From Hippopus hippopus (lineage: Eukaryota; Mollusca; Bivalvia; Cardiida; Cardiidae), in assembly GCA_946811185.2 (NCBI GenBank), contig OX328109.1:2790001-2854000 (forward strand): a stretch of DNA of 64,000 nucleotides, written 5' to 3'. The position numbers and the translations under genes were made by a program. Below, one piece after another: positions 1-10,007 of this stretch (positions within the stretch are counted from its first letter, which is position 1; every line of letters starts with the position of its first letter). The notes below the pieces were generated by a model, which did no database searches, had not been told where the DNA came from, and worked only from the letters and a program-made list of their open reading frames with translations.

Positions 1-745
1 CGGAAGAAACGGGCGTGACAAATCCAGATCTAAATGAAAATGAAGGTATTTATACAGTGACTGATAGAAACAGACACATGACGAGGCGGATGAGTGATGT
101 ACATGCCTTGGAATCCGGAATAGCCTTGTCGCTGTTTAGCAACCAGTTGTGAAAGGAAGAAAATGCTTGCTATCGACATGTTCTCCTTTTCCTATTCTAT
201 TTTCAAAAACATTCTAGTTATGGGTTTCTTAAACACGGTATTGTGTAGTAGAAGAATTCAAATTGTCTATTGTTTGAAAATAGTATTAAAGAAGAAACGT
301 GTGTTTTGCGAGGATAACAAAACTGGCCTAGTTTGTTACATCTTTATTCCAACATTGATTGTAGTTTCCGGCTATACATGAACCGGCTTTTGGAATCGGG
401 CTAGATTACAGAAACACAGTAAAATGTGTTCAAGATTGGATGTAGCCCACAAGTATTGCCATATTAAAAAAAAAAAAACAGATCTTGAGCTGGTTTCCAT
501 CATTTTCCTACCACGTTTTAAAAGCTGTCTTCCTCAGGGTCTTTAATACTCGAGACTGTGTGATTACCCAAGCACTGAACTTGATGCAGTAAAGATCAAC
601 GCTACGTCGCATATTCCCGCCAAAATCGCCTTGGACTTCAAATATTTGATTTTTCCCAACTGCTGAAAACGTCTAGCTAGCCTATATTTATCGCTTTATG
701 GTTCAACCCTTTACCAAAAGTCTCAGTTTCATACTCAACCATTGA

Positions 746-1050
746 TTGATTGGATGCTGTAAAACGCCGTTTTCGACATTATTTCAGTTGTATCGCGGCG
801 GCCTGTGCACCTATCCATGCTTTCCTGGAGTCTCTTTTACCAGTGCTCTGCACAATTTTCTTTCCAAGCCACTGGCTGCTTTCCCACATAACCATCGTCG
901 AATTGATGGTCAGCGATGGGAAAGGAATGAATCCTGTCGAAATGACTATCATCAGTCCTCGGACAGAAATTGGCCGAGCCAGGGATCGAACCCATGGCCC
1001 CCTGTTCTCAAGTCCTACAAGCTACCGAATGAGCTACCAGAGCTCGGCCC
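746..1050 (-). mobile_element. SINE type 1, tRNA-derived
   Basis: On the minus strand it begins with GCCGAGC...GGTAGCTCATTCGGTAGC, a tRNA A box. A B box (GGTTCGATCCC) follows, then the conserved body ending near AATGTCG/AAAACGGCG. The same family recurs at 14365, 17800, 20205, 23885, 31810, 50405, 51213 and 59498. Confidence 0.8.
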
Positions 1051-1596
1051 ATACTCATCCAAATTAAGAGCATTTGCACACAACAAATTCAATGTGGCTC
1101 AGGTGATACGGATTCTGCTAGGATGGCTACAAACTTTTTGGGAAAAAAAGAAAAAAATGCTGGTTTGTAGATGTTCTCCTGTTCCTTCCCGATGTTTTCA
1201 AAAGCTTCATCCCCCTATGGTCGTAAGAACATCGGAAAGTTTGCTAACGGACTACCTCTGTCACTGTTAAATATATAAATCTAGCTCAGTATTTCGAAGC
1301 CCTAAGTTACAGTCGATTGTAAACGAGGTGCCTTTAAGGTCGTAAGTTACCATCGTGTAGTGGACGATGTTTTCGTAGATCCAAGATTAGACGGGATGTT
1401 TTTGCAGTCTGTAAAAGCCATCGCAGTTGCCATAACAAGGTTATAAACTTTGGAAAAAAAGGGCCATGATGGCACTGTATCGCTCTACTGTCTTTAGAAA
1501 TACAAGCCATACAGGGGCACAGAGAATATAAAAGTGTACGAGGCCCGTGTTGCAATAAAATTTTATCCTGAATAAAACAAAGCCCCCAAAAAAGTA

Positions 1597-1831
1597 TGAG
1601 CCTTGCTTTGTGAAAAGGAAGTTTAATGTGTCTGCATAAGGTATCTATCCAGGTCAGCCTGCCCAGGGTGGATACCTTTTTGCTATTGGTCAATTTTCTG
1701 CATGTCAAAAGACCAGTATACCTCATAATTCAGTCACTTGGAAGATAAAGTGGATTTTATGGATATATAATTTATGTGGTGTCTTGCTTGGTTCAATGCA
1801 TTCAACCCCCTTTTGCCACAGCAAGGCTCAT
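1597..1831. mobile_element. Family B MITE
   Basis: It is bounded by ATGAGCCTTGCTTTG and CAAGGCTCAT, which form an imperfect terminal inverted repeat. It includes the internal AGGTCAGCCTG motif and the TATGGATAT-type target-like centre found in other copies. Confidence 0.65.
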
Positions 1832-1900
1832 ACGTTTCTTACATGTTACTGGTTTGAAGCTCTGTCTGTACTATGTAACCAACTACATGCAAAAAGATAA

Positions 1901-2169
1901 TATGAGCCGTGCTCTGACAAAAGGGGGCTTAATGCATCTCCGGGATCCATGGTACCAAGCTAGCCACCACATACTTATGGATCCATAATATCCACTTTTT
2001 TTTAACAACCAACTTGATTATGAGATAGACTTGTCCTTGGACATATAGAAAATTGACCAATAGCGGAAAGTTTCGGCCCAGGTCAGCCTGCGCGGACTGC
2101 GCAGGCTGACCTGGGTCGATACTTTTCGCAGCTGCATCAAGCCCCCTTTACAGAGAGCATGACTCATAT
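1901..2169. mobile_element. Family B MITE with intact GC palindrome
   Basis: TATGAGCCGTGCTCTG at the left pairs with CAGAGAGCATGACTCATA at the right. The internal palindrome at 2079-2112 (AGGTCAGCCTGCGCGGACTG and its complement) is complete. Confidence 0.75.
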
Positions 2170-2582
2170 GGATTTAGTCATTCAAGTTTTACAATCCTTG
2201 TACTCTCTTCCTGATGACATTTGTCTATGAAATTGACAGAACATTGTGGGAAAAGGAGAATATGCTGGCTACCTGTATTTTCTCCTTTATATATATATAT
2301 ATATTCTTCCTCAGTGTTGTTAAAACTCGGATTTTTTTCATAATGGCTTAATCCTAAGCATATAGTAAACAACCATTACTGCCCGATTCATGGCCTTAAA
2401 TATGACTCAACTCGGCTTGAACTTACAACCACTTTTGCTCTACGTAAGCTCTCCCTGAGGGCTATAAAATGGTATGGGAAATGGGGAGGGGGGGTAGGAG
2501 AAATATCTCATCAACACAGCCTTCATTTTGTTTTTCTCTTTTCATTTTTTTATGTACAAACAATGCATCTGTCCTTGGACGT

Positions 2583-2597
2583 CTATATGATACCAAT
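2583..2597 (-). CDS. RPL23A: RPL23A exon 5, last four codons and stop
   Basis: The acceptor context is CATTTCAG, followed by codons for Ile-Gly-Ile-Ile and TAG. This is exactly the conserved C-terminus of eukaryotic uL23. It was found by searching the intron downstream of exon 4 for this tetrapeptide after an acceptor. I saw no canonical AATAAA just downstream. Confidence 0.88.
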   Translation of the reverse strand: MGII

Positions 2598-5500
2598 CTG
2601 AAATGACAGAAAACAACAAACGGTAGTCAGTTGAGGTTCAGAATATCATCAAATGCAGACTTGAAATAAATTTGGCTCATTACCAAAGACACACATTGAT
2701 TGTAAAGTGTATTACACTGCTGAAAACATTCATTTCAGTTATAATTTAATATCAGTTGTTTTCATGAACATTGGCAAGTTCTGATTGGCTGGAAAAATTT
2801 TTTCATAGCTCCATGAAAAAAAAAAAAATCACGTTGTGCCGGAACTACTTTTGCTGAAGGTTACTTTTGCGGGTCCTTCACACTCCTGTGTTCATTTACT
2901 TTTGTTCTATTGGTTGATTTTCAGTATTGGGGATCTGAAAACTGCTTCCCTGTTGTATTCTTGCGCCATACAAATATGAGTGGAAGAGGCTTTAGAAACT
3001 CAACGTTAGATTTAAAAATAAAGTAAATGAATGCAGTTTGAATTATTTCCGTGGGTGAATGTTGTAATATTAAATTATAAGGAATGAAGAGAATTTTATT
3101 TTTTTCATGGAGGTATGAAAAAAAAAAAAAAAAAACCTAATCACACTTTTGTATGAAACCGCTTCGCTTTCATACCTCCAAGAAAAAAATAAAATTCTCC
3201 TCATTCCTTAAATATCACTTCAATGACTCTTCAATTTTCCTTTATTCATTTTTGTCAATGTTTACCCATATGAGCAATGCCTCCCATAAGGCTGTCAGTA
3301 CAGGGAATAGTGCAAGATACAGGACTAAACCCATTGTAAGTAACGCCTAGTGCTTTATACGAGCTGTGGGTATAGTATTGATACACAGGAATTAGGTTTG
3401 ATGTCTCATCCTATTAGTAATTTTGGATGGCCAACCATGGGAATCAATCCAATACCCTCAAGTGCCTATAGATTTGTCAGTAACAAGTCTTATGTTCTAT
3501 CACATGGGCTATTCCTCCTGGTCTGCAGCAGCTATTTATTCATGTTTTGTGAATAAATAGCCAACTCATGACAAACAAACTGAAGGCCTACACACGACAT
3601 GGTTCAAACGGTCAGTGAACTCAAGTGATGGATTCAGTTAGAGCTAATTATGTCAACATTAAATTCGGACATTAATTTGCTGTCATCATACCATCACTGA
3701 CATTGATGAATCATCCACTGTATATGAGCCATGCTCTGTGAGAAAGGGGTTTAAAGCATATGCAAAAAGTTTCGACCCAGATCAGCCTGCGCAGTCTGTG
3801 CAGGCTGACCTTGATCGAAACTTTTGGCTATTGGTCGATTTTCTGCATGTTAAAGGACCAGTCTACCTCATGATTTAGTTGGTTATTAGACAAAATGGAT
3901 CCATAAATATGATGACTAGCTTGGTATGGTGCACCATGGAGATTTGTTAGACTCCATTTTGCCACAGCACCACTCGTTGATTTTGTTTGCTTGTGGATAA
4001 CATTTTACCAAACAACAAAAGTGTAGACAAGTATTTGTACATGGTGCACATGACTCAAATAACAGAATATGCTTAAGCTTTGAAAGGATCGAAAACATCG
4101 TGGATACCAGCGTTTTCCTCCTTTTTTTCCACAAAAAATCCTTCCTTCTCAGGGTTGATAAAATAAGGGATTGCTTGGTAAACAGTTGAGAAAACATCAA
4201 TTTACATGATGAAGTAAAATTTAGAACTGATGAAAGAGAAGGATCGAAAATATTTGCAAAGATTGTGGTAGATGAATTCAAGTGACTGAATCAGTTAGAG
4301 CTAATAATGTCATCATTACAATCTGACATTGAATTGCTGTCATCATTTCATCACTAACATGGGGAATCATCAACATTTTACCTCTCAATTTATTTTGATC
4401 ATCAGTCTTGAGTGCAGTTTTTTTCTGGACTTTCTAATATGGGGGAACATTTGACCCCCTTCAAATAAAAGAAAGAAGGCAAAATCCTAAATTCAGGGTA
4501 CATATACAAGATTCGGGGTCCAAATTAAAGAGACAGGGGGGTGTAGGAAAATCTTGATAGGTGTCACATACACTATGTGAGAAGCCAAACAAGATGGGCA
4601 CTGGAAAAATCACAAAAGCTCACCATGTTATATTCGTGCTTGTTTGAGCTTAACTGTTTATCACACAACAAAATTTTAGACTGATCCAAAATTGAAAGTA
4701 TTTGCAGACAACAAAAATGATCAACATTTGTATCAGAAAGGGTAGAAAAACATTATGGGAAAAGGAGAAAATGCTGGTAACCAGCATTTTCTCTTTTTTC
4801 TACGCTGTTTTTCGAACAGCCTTTTTTTTCAGGGTCGTTACAACCCCGGGTTGTAGGTATAGGCTTAAAAGCTGAACATACCTTATTAGCTATGTCCAAG
4901 GCATCATAGTCAGGCGCAAGTCGTACATAAGCTTTTTTCTCGCCGTCGGGTCTGAAAAACAAAGCGTTATTTACCGGTATATCCATTACTACAGTTATTT
5001 ACATTCATAAGAAAGGAACCTTAATGTTTTTAGGTTGCAACATTAAGTGTTCTGCAAAAGTCTGCCCAGAGAGGGGACAGAGGGGAATGGGCTTTCGAAA
5101 ACATTATGGGAAAAGGAGAAAATGCTGGTAACCAGCATTTTCTCCTTTTCCCACAATATTTTCTACCCTATCAATGATAAAAACCATCTTTTGAGCTACA
5201 TTCAACATATCATCTGCAGTACTTTTAATTTGGCCCAGTCCAAATGTGGTTGTTTGGTAAATGAGTCGAGAAATAAAATTTGACAGTTGTCTAGATAGAA
5301 AGCAATCTGTTCGAAAGCAACATATTCAACCTTTTCGGTGAAGAAGTAAACAGTAAAAGTTCTAAATTTACATGTACCTGTTCAAAGTGTTGACCTTAGC
5401 TACATCAATGTCGTACAGTTTTTTAACAGCTATTTTTATCAAGGGTTTGTTGGCTCTCTTGTCAACGATAAATACCAAGGTGTTGTTGTCCTCAATCTTC

Positions 5501-8358
5501 TTCATAGCAGACTCTGTGGTGAGCGGGAATTTCACAATACGGTACTGGTCCAACCTGCAATCATGAAATATGTTCCAGTTGAATTGTTCCTAACAATCAA
5601 TAACTATATTGGGTGGCAAATCGCTATGACTCCAGGTAACAATTTTTCTTAAATTTCTTGAACTCTTTACCTCACAACAAATATGTAGACTTGTCCAAAC
5701 TGAAAGCAATTGCAGATGTCAATTCAAATGTCGCTCAAATGATGTGTCTTTGATACAGCAGAAAACATCATGGGAAAAGAGAGAATGCTAGTTATCAGCA
5801 TATTCTCCTTTTTCCACAATGTTTTCTGCCCTTTCACTCACAAATTCCATTATAAGAGCCCCTTTTGCTGTATTCATTTGCTTTCAATTTGGCCAAGTCT
5901 AAAATTTTCTCATCTGGTAAAGAGCTGGACAGGTCTAACCACATGATCAATTTAGAAGATGCTGGTTGCTAGTAATCAATACTCCAATGTGACATCAGAA
6001 CTTTAAATATTTCAACAGAATCATTTTCTGTGTAGGTAAGGTTTAAGTCATCACCGTCACATCTTAAGCTTTGGAATTTAAATAACTCTTATGAGTGTTA
6101 CCTTTTAAACTTTGCCAGCCTTCAGTTAAAGGCAAAGTAGTAGTCAAACGAATTTTAAAATTTTCTGCCGGCAAGTAAGACTTGGACCAACCATCAAGCG
6201 ATTGCCATCTTCAGAATAATTTTCATACTTTCAAAAGGTATGATTTCAATTTAAATGTATCTTAACACCCGCATTGTTTACTTTTGGCTATTTCACTGCC
6301 TTTAACGATTATTCAGAGAAGCCACAACAACTGTACCATTAACTTCCAGAAATAAGAAGTTTCAAAACTTAGAGGATCGAGACATATCTATTCATGACCG
6401 ATTACTAAATAAATTTGAGAGAGAAAAAGTCACACCAGAGTATGTCATGATGGGACATGTTTCTAATTCATTGGGATAATGTCAAGAATCTTACCCCTTG
6501 TAGATATACTTATAAGTGACAAACAGTTAACAAGAGGGTCATGATGAAAAAGCAGCTATTATTAGAACAGAGATATTAATCTGCAAGAAGGCATTGTTGA
6601 CTTTTTACCACTAAGTTCCGAGCATATGATTATGTATACTGTACCAGAGGAGATTTTTGAAATGTGTATATTTTTGTCATTTCACACATTTTATTAATTC
6701 ACAAACTTTTCTGTTCACATATTTTAGCAGAAGTATACCAAAATAGTAACGAATGTCTTGAATTTGCAAACATTTCCATACACAAAATGTCCATAATCGG
6801 TAATTCGCAAATTCTTTGACATGCACATATATCCATGAATACAGTATTTAGAATCAGGGGACATCAATTACGAACTGGAATGTCTACTCACTTGGGAGTT
6901 CTTGGAACACTCTTTCTTGGGTACTTCGGGTTTCTAGGAAGCTTCAGCGTTTTTGGTCGCTTGAACCTAACACTGGTCCTAATCTTCTTCTTACGCTTGT
7001 CATGAATCCCACGCAAGACTGCTTTCTTGGCTTTCACAGCCTTGGCTACCGGCTCAGCAATGGCATCTGCAGCTTTTCTGGGAACAGACTTTGTTTCTGC
7101 TCCTTTAGGCACTGCTTTTCCACCTTTACCTTGGGATTTTGCTGGTGGTTTTTCAGTCTTCTTCTCCGCTGGCTCTACAAATAAAAATTTGCATTATATT
7201 GCCTCTTAACCCTTTACCTGTGGGCTGATTTATTGTAATGATGTTTAACACTGTTTTAACAGCTAAGGCCATATCACATGGTCAGTGCACCTATGCATGT
7301 GTTTCCTGGCTTTCTCACACCAGCACTAACACAACTTTCTTTCCAAGTCTTTGACTACTTTTCTCACATGCATCTGAGGTGAGATGACCCTGAGAATGAA
7401 AACTTTTGTAAAAATTATGGGGAAAAGAGGAAAATGCTGGTAACCAGCATTTTCTCCTTCTGCCCCAATGTTTTCGATGTTGTCTTAGACAAAAATCATC
7501 ATATGAGCTACATTTTGTTGCCTGCAAATACTTTCAATTTGGGCGAGCCCAAAACTTAGTCATGTGGTAAAGTGTTAATCCTTTACTAAACAACCTGAGG
7601 ATGAAGGCTTTTGAAAACATTGTTGGAAAAGATGAAAATGTTGGTAACCTGCATTTCCTTCATTACCCTCCATGTTTCTACCCAATCTCGATTCCATCAT
7701 TTGAGCCAATGAAACTTTTTTTTTTTTTATTATTATCTGCAAATGCCTTTTTATTTGGACAATTCTCAATTTTTGTCATTGGTAATTAATTCTACAGATG
7801 ATACTTGATCCATGCTGATGACAAGAGTAGATGCCCATATTGGAAATCGAAAGACGCACATGAAAGTAAAATATAGCTGAAACACTGGAATGAGTTTTTG
7901 AAAATCGAGAGTACACCCCAGAAATAGGAGAAACTGTTGCTTATAGATCAGTTTCAAACACTGTTTCACTGCTTTATGCCCCCTTTTCTTTCTACAAAGT
8001 GGGAACATAAGCAGTTATGATTCAGAGCATTTGATTTGCAAAGGTCATTTTAAAAATTATTGATATTCATTTGGTTTCACTGGTTACTAATTGTCTTGCT
8101 GCACATATGGTGTATCACCCTATTTTACGCTGTCCACCTACTAGCACTGTCCGGTTGCTACTGTTGTGCACAGCTTAATAAATCGTGCATGCGTTCCTAC
8201 AACAAGCGGTGAAGATCACAATTGTCTTTTCCAGACACAAATCATATTTAGTTCTAATGTTTAAATAGATCATATTCTATTGTTTGTTATTCATTTTGGC
8301 CACAATACTGACTTTTCTCAGACCCCTTGTCCGTGGCTGGTTTCTTCTTCGCACCCAT
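2583..8358 (-). CDS. RPL23A: RPL23A, 60S ribosomal protein L23a (uL23), five exons
   Basis: This gene encodes uL23, a large-subunit ribosomal protein that binds 28S/5.8S rRNA near the peptide exit tunnel. The coding segments on the minus strand are 8358-8313, 7174-6892, 5554-5378, 4951-4882 and 2597-2583. Every junction is GT-AG and the phases (1, 2, 2, 0) close perfectly, giving 196 aa. The N-terminus is Lys/Ala/Pro-rich and longer than the 156-aa human protein, as in some invertebrates. It is followed by the basic KKKIRTS...RRPKTLKL-like import and rRNA-binding stretch, the conserved [20 protein letters not shown] core, a [17 protein letters not shown] block and the C-terminus IGII. The last four codons sit alone in exon 5, 2.3 kb from exon 4. 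Introns 2 and 4 hold box C/D snoRNA candidates, in keeping with the snoRNA-host role of the vertebrate gene. The identification is secure; the UTR ends were not determined. Confidence 0.97.
2735..3209. repeat. Family F repeat ending in a long hairpin, copy 1
   Basis: About 450 bp matching 51815-52289. It ends in an inverted repeat whose arms start TAAGGAATGAAGAGAATTTT and contain TTTTTCATGGAGGTATGAAA. The copy lies in RPL23A intron 4. Confidence 0.7.
3625..3697 (-). ncRNA. Intronic box C/D snoRNA candidate 2, paralogue of candidate 1
   Basis: This second unit in the same intron is also 73 nt. It has stem GTGATGG (3697-3691), box C ATGATGA (3689-3683), a degenerate C' ATGTTGA, the guide ATTAGCTCTAA (3648-3638), box D CTGA (3637-3634) and closing arm CCATCAC (3631-3625), which pairs with the 5' stem over 7 bp. 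The D guide matches 18S TAGAGCTAAT over 10 nt, the same target as candidate 1. The stems have changed in sequence in both arms relative to the paralogue while still pairing, which argues for selection on structure. Interior sequence is clearly homologous, so this is a local duplication. Confidence 0.82.
3722..3970. mobile_element. Family B MITE in RPL23A intron 4
   Basis: It starts ATGAGCCATGCTCTG, has AGATCAGCCTGCGCAGTCTG with its partner, and decays toward the right end near 3970. It lies 25 bp from snoRNA candidate 2 and between the two snoRNA copies. Confidence 0.65.
4282..4354 (-). ncRNA. Intronic box C/D snoRNA candidate 1 (18S guide)
   Basis: This 73-nt unit lies in RPL23A intron 4, in the host orientation. 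Reading 5' to 3' it has stem GTGATGAA (4354-4347), box C ATGATGA (4346-4340), a D'-like CAGA (4325-4322), a perfect C' ATGATGA (4316-4310), the guide TATTAGCTCTAA (4306-4295), box D CTGA (4294-4291) and the closing arm TTCAGTCAC (4290-4282), which pairs with the 5' stem except for one bulged G. The guide complements TAGAGCTAATA, 11 nt of the near-universal 18S stretch TTCTAGAGCTAATACATG. By the box D+5 rule it would place 2'-O-methyl on the A of GAGC, human A159 by my count from memory. Confidence 0.82.
4650..4862. mobile_element. Family A MITE beside RPL23A exon 4
   Basis: The core palindrome AAAATGCTGGTAACCAGCAT is intact. The right end stops 20 bp short of the exon 4 donor, so insertion here was tolerated almost at the splice site. 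Confidence 0.7.
4882..4951 (-). CDS. RPL23A: RPL23A exon 4
   Basis: The acceptor is TTTTTCAG and the donor GTATGT. The exon encodes the end of a split Arg codon and [20 protein letters not shown], then ANK. A family A MITE lies about 20 bp beyond the donor. Reading past the donor would give a false, longer C-terminus. Confidence 0.95.
5086..5262. mobile_element. Family A MITE in RPL23A intron 3
   Basis: A near-perfect foldback core at 5097-5155 and recognisable outer arms fill almost half of this 426-bp intron. Confidence 0.7.
5378..5554 (-). CDS. RPL23A: RPL23A exon 3
   Basis: The acceptor is ATTGCAG and the donor GTACAT. The exon carries [20 protein letters not shown] and the following NNTLVFIVD...[15 protein letters not shown], the most conserved globular part of uL23, and is almost identical to vertebrate L23a. 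Confidence 0.97.
5665..5936. mobile_element. Family A MITE with two identical-type halves
   Basis: Both flanks are of the TAGACTTGTCCAAATTGAAA type in inverted orientation, rather than one of each type as in most copies. This makes the whole element a longer palindrome. It lies 53 bp from snoRNA candidate 3. Confidence 0.6.
5989..6060 (-). ncRNA. Intronic box C/D snoRNA candidate 3 (possible 28S guide)
   Basis: This 72-nt unit lies in RPL23A intron 2. It has closing stem GTGAC/GTCAC (6060-6056 with 5993-5989), box C GTGATGA (6054-6048), D'-like CAGA (6030-6027), C'-like ATGATTC and box D CTGA (5998-5995). The D' guide CCTTACCTACA (6041-6031) complements TGTAGGTAAGG, which I recall in a conserved 28S segment (AATGTAGGTAAGGGAAGTCGG, core only). 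The rule would put methylation on the first G of the GG. I found no target for the guide next to box D. Confidence 0.7.
6892..7174 (-). CDS. RPL23A: RPL23A exon 2
   Basis: The acceptor TTTGTAG precedes 7174 and the donor GTGAGT follows 6892. The exon encodes a Lys/Pro/Ala-rich extension, then [21 protein letters not shown] and the [20 protein letters not shown] segment, which aligns with the basic N-terminal region of uL23 in other animals. The phase is 1 in and 2 out. Confidence 0.96.
7250..7390 (-). mobile_element. SINE type 2 fragment
   Basis: It contains the body motifs GTGCACCTATGCATGTGTTTCC and ACCTCTGATGCATGTGAGAA (here as complement) seen in SINE type 2 at 17320, 18705 and 41420. The tRNA head is missing. 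Confidence 0.5.
7385..7580. mobile_element. Family A MITE in RPL23A intron 1
   Basis: The core AATGCTGGTAACCAGCATTT is intact and the right arm ends GTGGTAAAGTGTTAA. It abuts a second, older copy at 7578-7790. Confidence 0.65.
8313..8358 (-). CDS. RPL23A: RPL23A exon 1 (coding part)
   Basis: The exon reads [15 protein letters not shown] plus one base, and ends at a GTCAGT donor. The ATG at 8358-8356 directly follows a C/T-rich tract, as expected for a ribosomal protein gene. The exon is too short to be found as an open frame; it was recognised from the phase-1 start of exon 2. Confidence 0.93.
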
Positions 8359-8400
8359 GTTGAAAAGGAAAGGACGGAACGGGTTTTCCACGTGGTAAAT
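8359..8400 (-). promoter_or_regulatory. RPL23A: RPL23A core promoter with TOP-like tract and E-box
   Basis: On the minus strand the 25 bases before the ATG are almost all pyrimidines (TTCCGTCCTTTCCTTTTC then AAC), the pattern of a 5' terminal oligopyrimidine tract that controls translation of ribosomal protein mRNAs. A palindromic CACGTG E-box lies at 8389-8394, a site bound by MYC/MAX/USF-type factors. No transcript start is known, so the exact TOP base is inferred. Confidence 0.6.
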
Positions 8401-9179
8401 CAGGGGCGAATACTAGAATGACCGGAGAGCTTTTACTGTTTAAAATGTATGAGGCAGTCAATTTTTACAAAACCAGTCAGTTTCTGGTGGTAGGTTTAAC
8501 ATAAGGCGAAATTTAGCCCGATGCACAAGAAAAAATAAGTGTTCTTCATTGGCATACATAGAATCAGCACATATACGTTATATTTGTAAGGGACCTGCCA
8601 TCAATATTGCAGTCTTATTGAGCTGCATCCTCAGTCAATGCAGAATGTTCTCTATGTTCTTGATCCTTTAACATATAACCTCCGAGTGTTAAAAACCCTA
8701 GGCAACAAGGTGTTTGAATTTAAAAAAAAAAAAGCTTGTATGTCACGATAATCTAATCAGCGTTTCCTCCTTTTCCCACCAGATATTATACAATGTTGAA
8801 GACAAATACAACCATTTAAGCCCGTATAAAATTTGTCATCTGCTAATGCCGGACAAGTTTAAAATTTTATAATGCTTTTGGTAAAGAATTCATTAATGCG
8901 ACAAGGCAACATACATGTGAGTCGATCATGCTCTGAAAAAAAGGAAAGGGAATGAATTTGACTTCATCTTAACTATATTCTTGGCTATGCTCCAGTCAAT
9001 CATCCTTGATTATCCTTAATTTTTTATCGCTAATTATTCAAACTTGACGTGTTTCGGCGTCTGAAAATACAATCCAGCGAATCTTAGTTAGATACAAGCA
9101 ATTTCGTTGAAATGATATCCCCGCCGAAAAGGACCTTTTTTGATACAAACATATTAGAGGTGTTGTGTTGCATGAACAT

Positions 9180-9690
9180 GTGGCCTTTTTGTTAATGGTC
9201 CATGATAAAATTACACATTAAGCCCCCTTTTTCCATGGCACAGCATTTCATTAAATGAAAAATATATAAGCGGTCCATAATGAGATTATACATTAAGTCC
9301 CCTTTTACCATAACATGGCATTTCATTAAATGAAAACAAATGATGAAAATATACATCAAGCCCCCTTTTTCCATGACACGTCATCATATATAAAAGAAAA
9401 TTGTATCAACGGACTATCCTAAGGAAGACATGCATGAAGTTTCATAAATGTTCGTCAAGGACTTTAGAAGATATCTGTCCAGGCGGACGAATGGGCAAAC
9501 TAACTGTTATTGGTCCATAATGAAATTATACATTTAGCCCCCTTTTTTCATGACATGGCATTTCATGAAATAACTATTGTCTGTGGCTTAATAAAGATGA
9601 AGTTTAATTACATTTTGTCCTGTAGTGAAAGAGATATTGGTCCATAATGAAAATATTTGTCAAGCCCCTTTTTTCCATGACATGGCATTT
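9180..9690. repeat. Degenerate tandem array of about 80-bp units
   Basis: Four to five units share GGTCCATAATGAAATTATAC, CATTAAGCCCCCTTTT and TGACATGGCATTTCAT. The motifs resemble the terminal part of family B elements, so the array probably grew from one. It leads directly into the composite element that follows. Confidence 0.6.
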
Positions 9691-10007
9691 AATGAACAAG
9701 AGCGGCAAATTGTCGCAAGATACGCCCGTCCCACCGCCAGTGTCGAGGGGGGATAATAATCGTAAAGGGCAGGTAAAGGAAAATAGTAGTGCAGCAGAAA
9801 TCATGTAAGTGATTGAAATAGGCATGAATGTCTCCTCTAATGTTAAGGAAACATGCATATAAAGTTTCAGGTCATTCCAACATGAAAAGACAAAGTTATA
9901 TTGTAGAGAAGCATGAAAAGCTGTAAAAAAAAAAAATAATGAATAGGGAATAATTCCAAAAGGGCATTAGGTAAGGTTACGGCTACAGTGCATTGCACTT
10001 TTCGTAG

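Larger units (their letters stand above)
1..2582. other. Gene-free flank beyond the RPL23A stop, repeats only
   Basis: I see no coding exon here. The region holds family A fragments (about 150-260, 1066-1235, 2215-2330), a minus-strand SINE (746-1050) and two family B elements (1597-1831, 1901-2169). The 3' UTR of RPL23A probably occupies the stretch just below 2583. Confidence 0.6.

Noticed and set aside
4753..4881. Minus-strand continuation [20 protein letters not shown] after RPL23A exon 4
   Set aside because: It is read-through of a GTATGT donor into a MITE. The genuine C-terminus IGII is in exon 5 at 2583-2597.
7490..7503. Box C-like TCATCAT complement in RPL23A intron 1
   Set aside because: It lies in a family A arm, with no box D or closing stem at a suitable distance.
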